This document shows, piece after piece, positions 58,100 to 64,000 of a stretch of DNA of 64,000 nucleotides. The DNA lies in the NCBI RefSeq assembly GCF_902497555.1, contig NZ_CABVGP010000002.1, positions 2,368,501 through 2,432,500 of the forward strand, in the 5' to 3' direction. The translations under genes were made by a program, and so were the position numbers. The notes under the pieces are model-generated. The model was not told the origin of the DNA. It searched no databases and saw nothing but the letters and a program-made list of their open reading frames with translations. The DNA comes from Amycolatopsis camponoti. Lineage in GTDB: Bacteria; Actinomycetota; Actinomycetes; Mycobacteriales; Pseudonocardiaceae. Every line of letters starts with the position of its first letter. The first letter of the stretch is position 1.

Positions 58100-60354
58100 T
58101 GACCGAACACCTGGAGCGGTACAACGCGGCGCGGGACGCGGCCCGGCTGCGCGAATTGTATGAAGAGGATCCCGCCCTCTACTGGCGAGGGCTGCTCCTC
58201 GCACTGGTGCAACTCGGCCTCGCCATGGCCGCTTCGGGGCAACATGCCGACGCGCTTGCGGCTGTGGACGAATCGATCGCCGTCGGCCGGGACGCGGCGT
58301 CTGGCGAGATCGGGAACCGAGCGACGGCCCTAGCCGAGGTGGCCGTCGCCCTGCAGGTGCGGTTCGAGCTGACCGACGTGCTGGATTCGCTCAACGAAGC
58401 GGTGACGGTTCTGCGGCTGGCCCTGTCCGAGACCTCCTCGGACGCCCAGCGCAGCGTGGCGCTGTCGAACCTCGGCAACATCCTGCGCTCGCGGTTCGAA
58501 CGCACCGGTGTGACGGCCGACCTTGCCGAAGCCGTCAAGCTCCAACGACAGGCGCTCGACGCGGCCCCGGTCGACGAGCAGGACCGCACCGCGTTGCTGT
58601 CGAATCTCGGATCCGCCTTGCGGCTCTGGTTCGAGGCGACCGGGGACGTCGACAGCTTGGACGAGGCCATCGCGCTCTTCCGGCAGGCGGCGTCGGCCAC
58701 CCGCCCGGGCGGTCCGAGCCGCACGCCGCGGATGTCGAATCTGGGCGCCGCGCTACGGGCTCGATTTGGGCGCACCGGCGATTCGGCCGACCTCACCGAG
58801 GCCGAGACCCTGCTCCGGCAGGCGATCATCGAGGCCACACCGGATGTCGACCAGCCCGTCCTGCGCTCGAACCTCGGCGATGTGTTGCGCGATCTCGGCG
58901 ACGTGCTCCGTAATCCGGCGAAGCTGGCCGAGGCACAGGAGGAGTTCGAACGGGCTCTCGCCGTTCGCGAGAGGGTGCTGGGTCCGGAGCATCCGGATGT
59001 GCTGGCGACGCGCAACAGCCTGGCGAGTGTGCTGGCGCAGCGGGGGATGCTGGCGGAGGCGGAGGGGGAGTTCCGTGGGTTGGTGGAGCTTCAGGGGCGG
59101 GTGCTGGGTCCGGAGCATCCGGATGTGCTGGCGACGCGCAACAATCTCGCGAGTGTGCTGGCGCAGCGGGGGATGCTGGCGGAGGCGGAGGGGGAGTTCC
59201 GTGGGTTGGTGGAGCTTCAGGGGCGGGTGCTGGGTCCGGAGCATCCGGATGTGCTGGCGACGCGCAACAATCTCGCGAGTGTGCTCGCCCAGCAGCACAA
59301 TCTGGTCGAGGCCGAGACTGAGTTCCGGGCGGTTCTGCGTGTCAGACAGCTCGTGCTGGGGTCGGAGCACCCGGACACCCTCGCGACACGCACCCTGCTG
59401 ACCGGAGCGAGCGACGCCGTGGCGAAGGCACGGGCTGTGCCAGAGCGGGGTTGGCCCGCGGTGCATCGCGGGATCCTCGCTGTCGACCTCGCGGCTTTTT
59501 CGTCCCGCGAAACAGCGGACCAGATCACGATCCGCCAGGTCCTCTTCACTGCGATGCGGGAGAGCATGGATCTGGCCAGCCTGCCCTGGCACGACTGCTC
59601 CGTCGAGGACACAGGTGACGGCCTCTTCGTTCTGATTCCGCCGGAGCTGCCGAAGATCCAGCTGGTGAGGGTCGCAGACGAGCTCGAACAGGCCTTGACG
59701 AAGCACAACGCCGTAACAGCGCCCTCCCAGCGCATGCGCCTCCGGATGGCGCTACACGCAGGCGAGGTCCGGGTCGGCCCGAACGGAGTACTAGGCACCG
59801 CGGTGATCCACGCCGCCCGGCTACTGGACGCTCCGCCGCTGAAAGCCGCGCTGGCGAACTCCGGCCGGAATCTGGCACTCATTGTGTCGGACTGGTTCTA
59901 CGAGGAGGTCGTGTCGCACAACTCGCCGGCGAATGCCGCCCCTTACCGACGAGTCGAGGTGCGGGTGAAGGAGACGTCGGCGAACGCGTGGATCCGCGAC
60001 CTGTCGGCACTGTCCCCGACGGTGGTGCCGGAACGGGCTGTCCCCGCTTCCTCGGACGCGCGCATGCTCGTGGAACTGACCGACGCGCTCCTCGCTGTGC
60101 CGTCGCTGAACGAGGACTCTCAGCGGCGCCTGCTGATCGACTTACTTCCTCCAGAGATCGGGCAAATCGTGCCGTACCACTCCCGAGCCCGACTGCACTT
60201 CATCGCGATGGTCCGCACCTGTTTGCGCTACGAAGGCGGGCTCGACGCGCTCTTGCGCGCGGTAGAGATGATCACGCCCACGTCGCTGCCGGCCCGGAAC
60301 ATGCGCGAGGTCGTCGAGCGGATCCGATCGTCCCCAGAGGCCATGGAGCGATGA
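58099..60354 (+). CDS. TPR protein with nucleotide-cyclase-like and EAD2-like domains
   Basis: 751 residues. TPR-type repeats fill residues 35-435; those at 293-430 are kinesin-light-chain-like (LGPEHPDVLATRNNLASVLA). Residues 453-640 resemble a class III nucleotidyl cyclase: GILAVDLAAFSS (Asp463), VEDTGDGLFVLIP (Asp507), MRLRMALHAGEVRVGPNGVL and GTAVIHAARLLDAPPL. The last 95 residues (LVELTDALLAVPSLNEDSQR, LARVRTCLR-like AMVRTCLRYEGGLDALLRAV) match effector-associated domain 2. EADs link sensors to effectors in predicted actinobacterial conflict systems. It may make a cyclic nucleotide signal, or the cyclase domain may only bind one. Confidence 0.7.
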   Translation: MTEHLERYNAARDAARLRELYEEDPALYWRGLLLALVQLGLAMAASGQHADALAAVDESIAVGRDAASGEIGNRATALAEVAVALQVRFELTDVLDSLNEAVTVLRLALSETSSDAQRSVALSNLGNILRSRFERTGVTADLAEAVKLQRQALDAAPVDEQDRTALLSNLGSALRLWFEATGDVDSLDEAIALFRQAASATRPGGPSRTPRMSNLGAALRARFGRTGDSADLTEAETLLRQAIIEATPDVDQPVLRSNLGDVLRDLGDVLRNPAKLAEAQEEFERALAVRERVLGPEHPDVLATRNSLASVLAQRGMLAEAEGEFRGLVELQGRVLGPEHPDVLATRNNLASVLAQRGMLAEAEGEFRGLVELQGRVLGPEHPDVLATRNNLASVLAQQHNLVEAETEFRAVLRVRQLVLGSEHPDTLATRTLLTGASDAVAKARAVPERGWPAVHRGILAVDLAAFSSRETADQITIRQVLFTAMRESMDLASLPWHDCSVEDTGDGLFVLIPPELPKIQLVRVADELEQALTKHNAVTAPSQRMRLRMALHAGEVRVGPNGVLGTAVIHAARLLDAPPLKAALANSGRNLALIVSDWFYEEVVSHNSPANAAPYRRVEVRVKETSANAWIRDLSALSPTVVPERAVPASSDARMLVELTDALLAVPSLNEDSQRRLLIDLLPPEIGQIVPYHSRARLHFIAMVRTCLRYEGGLDALLRAVEMITPTSLPARNMREVVERIRSSPEAMER
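58975..59352 (+). repeat. Three near-identical 126-bp tandem repeats encoding TPRs
   Basis: Units begin at 58975, 59101 and 59227, each with GTGCTGGGTCCGGAGCATCC; a diverged fourth begins at 59353. Units one and two are nearly identical over 126 bp, and unit three matches for the first 60 or so bases. Each encodes a 42-residue TPR. Confidence 0.9.
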
Positions 60355-60568
60355 GTCGGAAGCGGTTACGTGACTAACTGAGCTTGTTGCAAAATATGTG
60401 TAGAATTCACTCAATCGAGTGGTCGTGGGGCGACGCCGGCGACGCGAACCGCGGCGATCGGCTGCCCGCGGTCAGCGATGACCACCACCCTCGACGCTGC
60501 TCGTGGAAGGCGGCGGCCAGTTGCTCTGAGCGCCGGGCGTCGGTGCGACGACAGCGACCGGAAGGTGG

Positions 60569-62290
60569 CTACTCGGTCTCCGGTGTCGGCTGGTCGGTCG
60601 CGCTCGGGACGAGCGTGGCGACGTACGGCGCAGCCTGGATCAGCAGCGCAGTAATGGGCGCGGAAACCTCGTCGACGAACCCGTGCGCGAGCTCATTCCG
60701 CAGGTTCCATCCCGTCGGGCCCGCCAGCAGCGTGGAAAGGTACCTGCCCCAGGACTCGTCGAAGCCCTGCTTGGCAAGCGCCGGGAGCAACGTCCCGAGA
60801 CCGATGTATTTTCCGGGAGAGTTTCTCTGCTGGGTTAGGTAGACCGGTTCGCTGATGGCCCTGGCGAGGGCGCGGAGCATCGTCTCGATCTTCGGCGTGA
60901 TGAGGTAGGCACAGGCTTCGTAGTCTCGGCGCCAGTACCTGGCCAAGGCGTTTGCCAATACCCGAGGTATGTCCGGCGAAGGGACGTTTGCTCCGCGAAG
61001 AACTCTTCGACTTCCTCGCGGATTGGACGGTGGACGACTCCGATCTCGTGCAAGGCTTTGGCGAACAGTGGTGCGTACACCTGCATCCGGAGAACTTCCA
61101 GATCGGACAGACGTTGCATATCGTGGTCAACGTCGTCCTGTGGTTCCCAGCGTGGAAGCCCGTCGCCGCCTATCTTCGAATTCCGGACTATTGAGTATAT
61201 GGATGTGTCCTTCGCCATTTCAGCGCGGTTCTCCTCGACTAGTCCAGTTGGAGGAGTTCCCTGTTCGCCGAACGAAAAGCGCATGATGCAGGCGCGCCAG
61301 TCATCCTCTTGGGTGAAGTGGTTGATCCACCGAATGAACTCCTCGTCGGGAATCTCAATGGGGACGCGGAAGCTTTGCATGTCTAGGTCGTCGATGCCGA
61401 TCGCCTGCAGAGCAGTCGTGGCTGCGGCCAACAAGTCGGTCTGCCCGCGGTCCCTGGCGTAGTCGACCGCCTTGGTGAGATTGTCCAGCTTCTCGAGGCC
61501 GGACGTTCGCTCTGCTGCATGGGACCAGATCCCGACGATCTCTCGGTCGATCCGCTGAAGGGCGTCCTTGTCGCCCTTCGCGCGGCGACGCTGCAACATT
61601 GCGGTGTCGACTTCGATGCTCGGGTCACCCACGCAGCGTTCTCGTGCCGCCGTCAGCAAGTCGTCGACCCTCGTCGGCGGGTTCTTCTCCTCAACGAGGC
61701 GGCGGATCAGACGCAGCGAGACGCCGGGTTTCCGCTCGGTCCCGTCGAGGCACTCGCGGACGTTGGCGATGATTTGCTTCACCACGTCGTCAGCGAGGTC
61801 GTCGCGCTTCATCTGCCGGGCGATGTCGAGTGCCCGAACCAGAGCGCGTACACGGTAGTGCGACCGCCAATTCGCGCCGCCTAGCTCCAGGTATGCGCGG
61901 CATGCTTGCTCTGCGTGCTGATGCTTCGGACGCCGGCCGAGCGCGAAGAGAAGATCATGCAGGCGCGCACGAACCAACGCCGACGTGGCTGCGTTCACAA
62001 GGCTCGCCCACAGGTCCCCGACTGACGGTGGCAGCTCGGCGGACGGGCGTCAGATGCGCGGCGTGGAACACGGGGTTGTTGTTTCCCTTGTCGCGGTCCT
62101 GTAGACGGTAGTCGAAGGCGACCGCGAGGGCAGAGACGTCCGCGGTTCCAGGCATGGCTGTGAGTGCAGACGAGATTTCGTACCAGCCGCGCTTTGCGTC
62201 CGCGGCAGCGGCGTCCACGAGCGCGGCGAGTTCCGCGATCCTCTCGGAGGAGAGATCGAAATACAGCTCTTCCGGCGTCGTTGTCGACAT
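60569..62290 (-). pseudogene. DUF4209/DUF7380-type gene broken by two frameshifts
   Basis: Three overlapping frames read as one protein of about 570 residues. Part one (ATG 62290) runs MSTTTPEELYFDLSSERIAE to FHAAHLTP; part two continues PSVGDLWASLVNAATSALVR to EEFFAEQ; part three continues SPDIPRVLANALARYWRRDY to the stop at 60569. Shifts lie near 62030-62049 and 60980-61010. The end carries GWNLRNELAHGF, the conserved DUF4209 motif, which also fits the HEPN RNase pattern R-x4-H. Two shifts argue for decay rather than sequencing error. An intact relative could be a toxin- or defence-type RNase; this is inference. Confidence 0.65.
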
Positions 62291-62426
62291 CGGAGGGATG
62301 TTACTCCCCGTGGTCTCAGGTCTTCGCGACATTTTCCGGCTACGACTGGCTTTCGGTGCTAAGCCACTGGAGCCGGGTAGCCCAGTTTCGAGGAGAGGGT
62401 GAGTCCGGCCCGACGCACAAAGGTCC

Positions 62427-62582
62427 TCGTCCGCGCGTGGTGATGCGGTGGGCGCTGGCCCTCCTGCGCCCCACCACGTCACAAATCGACGGCGATAGAC
62501 GCTTGGTCTTGTTCGCCAACCCGTGCTTGGTGGGGTAGCAGCAGCGGTAGAACGGCCGTTCGTGGTTGCACTTGCCTTGCAT
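62427..62582 (-). pseudogene. Remnant of a second serine recombinase
   Basis: MQGKCNHERPFYRCCYPTKH then GLANKTKRLSP lines up with the zinc-ribbon region of the recombinase at 48412-50082 (RMQGQKTRDQLFYRCRYPNE, YGLANKTEHP). The following RASAHRITT echoes its FAPHRINET after an internal deletion. The rest of the gene is absent. It shows that another integrated element once occupied this spot. Confidence 0.65.
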
Positions 62583-62593
62583 CCGTTGAACCG

Positions 62594-64000
62594 CTAAACG
62601 GTTGCTTCGCCAGCCTCAGCTTGTAGCCTCGCAATTAGCTGCTGAACCACTTGATCTGAACGAGTGATCCCGTTCTCCGCCAGGACAGTGTGCGCCGCGG
62701 GCAACACTTCAAGGGGGTCCCCGACGTCGCCGAGAGCGGTGGCGAGTTGTCGTGCCGTCCGGAATCCCTCGACCAGGTCATCAAGTGTCGGCTCAAGTTC
62801 CCAACCGAGCAAGGCCAAGTTCGCGAGAGCCTGACGCTGCTCAGCCGGTGTTTGCTGGGCACGGACGGCGCCGAGCATGGCCGCACGTTGCCAGTTCGGC
62901 AGCTGAACCGGTGCGGCTTCGCGTACGGCCGGGTAGAGCCGATTCATGAGCAGGCCGACTGGATCCTGCTGCCATCCCCACCATGACGGACGTTCTAAGG
63001 CGAGGCCGGCCGCAGCAGGGATCCAGCCGTCCGCCTCGGCCTGGTCGAGGAGCTGCTCCTCGGTCAGCGGCAGGTCGACCACGAATTCGGAGTGGAGCTC
63101 ACGCACTGTCTTAGCGGTGGCGTCGACCACCGCGTCGATCTCGTCCGGGGTGTGCGCGGACTCGAGCCGGGTGTCGCGCAGCACTTCGGCCATGGCCATC
63201 GTCGAAAAGGACGGGACGCCGGCGCCCCGGGCCAGCCTGCGTACGGCCAGATCATCGCACCACAAGGGCAGTCCCTCCTGGGCGGCGACATCGATTGCGG
63301 CCAGCCATGGCACGGCTCGCGCGCGTTCGGAGTTGTCGCCGAACACAGAAGTAGGACCGACAGGCCGGATGGAGCAACGGCGCGCGAGCGCCTCGACGGC
63401 GGCCGTACGGTCTCGAACGAACTGGTAGTGCTCCTCGTTGCGCTCGTAGAACGTCAGGCTTCCTGCTGCTGCACTTGAACCTAGACTGCCGAAGCTGCCG
63501 GCGAGGGTGCGTGCTTGGAGCGCGGCTCGGAGCACGTCGTGGTGGGCTGGTAGAGCGAGGATCAGCTCGGCGACTTGCCCGGACACGGCATCGGCGTCCG
63601 TGAGCTGTGACAGCACCAGCAGGGTGGAGATGTCGACGACAGCGGGCCTGCCTGCCGATAGCCTCGCCGCGTCCACCTCGGCCTGATGCTCGTCGTCGGC
63701 GACAGCGACGGCGACCAGCAGTCGAGCGGATCGCTGTACTAGCGCCGACGTGTAGCTGCGGCCGATGCTGAGGGCTAGCATGCCCGCGGGCAACTGGGCG
63801 CGGGCTATCTGGTCGGCCAGAGCGGTCAGGTCTGTTTCGTCGGGTCGCCGAACGATCGCCTCAACCTGGGAGAAGAGATCTTCGGGGGAGGCCGTGGACA
63901 GGATTCGCATCCCCGTGGCATCGCCGTGGGCTTCGTAGAGCGTACCGAGGAGTTCGAACGCCCGCCGGTGCAGGTCGCCCCGGACAACCGGCCGATCATC
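62594..64000 (-). CDS. PIN-like domain protein, 5' end outside the window
   Basis: The frame is open to the right edge (at least 468 residues), so the true start is not visible. RPAVVDISTLLVLSQL and, later, GLPLWCDDLAVRRLARGAGV followed by PSFSTMAMAEVLR place acidic residues as in PIN-type RNase domains. The C-terminal part is helical (LDDLVEGFRTARQLATALGD). PIN domains of this build are found in TPR-containing actinobacterial conflict proteins. Nuclease activity is inferred. Confidence 0.55.
   Translation of the reverse strand, partial: DDRPVVRGDLHRRAFELLGTLYEAHGDATGMRILSTASPEDLFSQVEAIVRRPDETDLTALADQIARAQLPAGMLALSIGRSYTSALVQRSARLLVAVAVADDEHQAEVDAARLSAGRPAVVDISTLLVLSQLTDADAVSGQVAELILALPAHHDVLRAALQARTLAGSFGSLGSSAAAGSLTFYERNEEHYQFVRDRTAAVEALARRCSIRPVGPTSVFGDNSERARAVPWLAAIDVAAQEGLPLWCDDLAVRRLARGAGVPSFSTMAMAEVLRDTRLESAHTPDEIDAVVDATAKTVRELHSEFVVDLPLTEEQLLDQAEADGWIPAAAGLALERPSWWGWQQDPVGLLMNRLYPAVREAAPVQLPNWQRAAMLGAVRAQQTPAEQRQALANLALLGWELEPTLDDLVEGFRTARQLATALGDVGDPLEVLPAAHTVLAENGITRSDQVVQQLIARLQAEAGEATV

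Noticed and set aside
58975..59352. Tandem repeats as a CRISPR array
   Set aside because: The 126-bp units are contiguous, in frame and encode TPRs; there are no spacers.
60384..60440. CACTC-AATC-GAGTG hairpin after the EAD2 gene as a terminator
   Set aside because: The stem is only 5 bp and lacks a T-run; too weak to call.

Overview
This window looks like the chromosome of a high-GC actinobacterium, most probably Amycolatopsis or a close Pseudonocardiaceae relative. The signs are strong G/C bias at third codon positions, frequent GTG starts, 4-bp stop/start overlaps, mycothiol- and F420-type enzyme families, a DUF574-type S-adenosyl methyltransferase, a DUF222/HNH (13E12-like) endonuclease and a PknG-type kinase. 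The assignment to genus is inference.

Layout. 1-10.4 kb is ordinary accessory metabolism and regulation: the end of a GH76 gene, a MarR/azoreductase pair, an ATP-binding protein with a GlxA-type regulator, an orphan response regulator, a fused indolepyruvate ferredoxin oxidoreductase divergent from an Lrp regulator, a GNAT protein, and an HNH gene behind a LexA-like box. 10.4-16.3 kb holds a secreted protein, a cyclase-family hydrolase coupled to a ThDP enzyme, and a YtrA/GntR regulator with its ABC transporter. The secreted protein gene and the regulator gene carry almost the same operator. 16.4-24.6 kb is a tightly packed cluster: trypsin-like protease, a 43-residue ORF, PknG-like kinase, VWA protein, GlnX-like membrane protein, solute-binding lipoprotein and a Trypco1-type protein. 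It resembles the GlnH-GlnX-PknG sensing pathway joined to protease/VWA conflict-system parts. 24.6-34 kb is sugar metabolism: a frameshifted Tat-exported GH127 with six lectin repeats behind two LacI-type operators, then an isomerase, a Gfo/Idh/MocA oxidoreductase, a DeoR regulator and an MFS carrier.

33.4-46 kb contains a CDF metal exporter with its ArsR regulator, a merR-amidase operon with a textbook 19-bp-spacer promoter, several small redox and mycothiol-type enzymes, an ANTAR protein, and an aromatic acid module (benzoylformate decarboxylase, aldehyde dehydrogenase, AAHS carrier, LysR). At 46.2-47.4 kb there is a two-gene RiPP locus: a 25-codon precursor ending AWYGWI, a strong hairpin, and a single cytochrome P450. 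This is the architecture of the tryptorubin-type atropopeptides.

From 48.4 kb to the right edge lies a genomic island. A serine recombinase reads into the 3' half of tRNA-Leu(GAG), followed by apparent defence cargo: a 1338-residue NACHT-like NTPase with a C-terminal PD-(D/E)xK-like nuclease, an unrecognised protein with a possible nuclease motif, an HTH protein coupled to a TPR/cyclase-like/EAD2-like protein, a frameshifted DUF4209-type gene with an Rx4H motif, a recombinase remnant, and a PIN-like protein that runs off the window. No second attachment site is visible, so the island probably continues past 64 kb.
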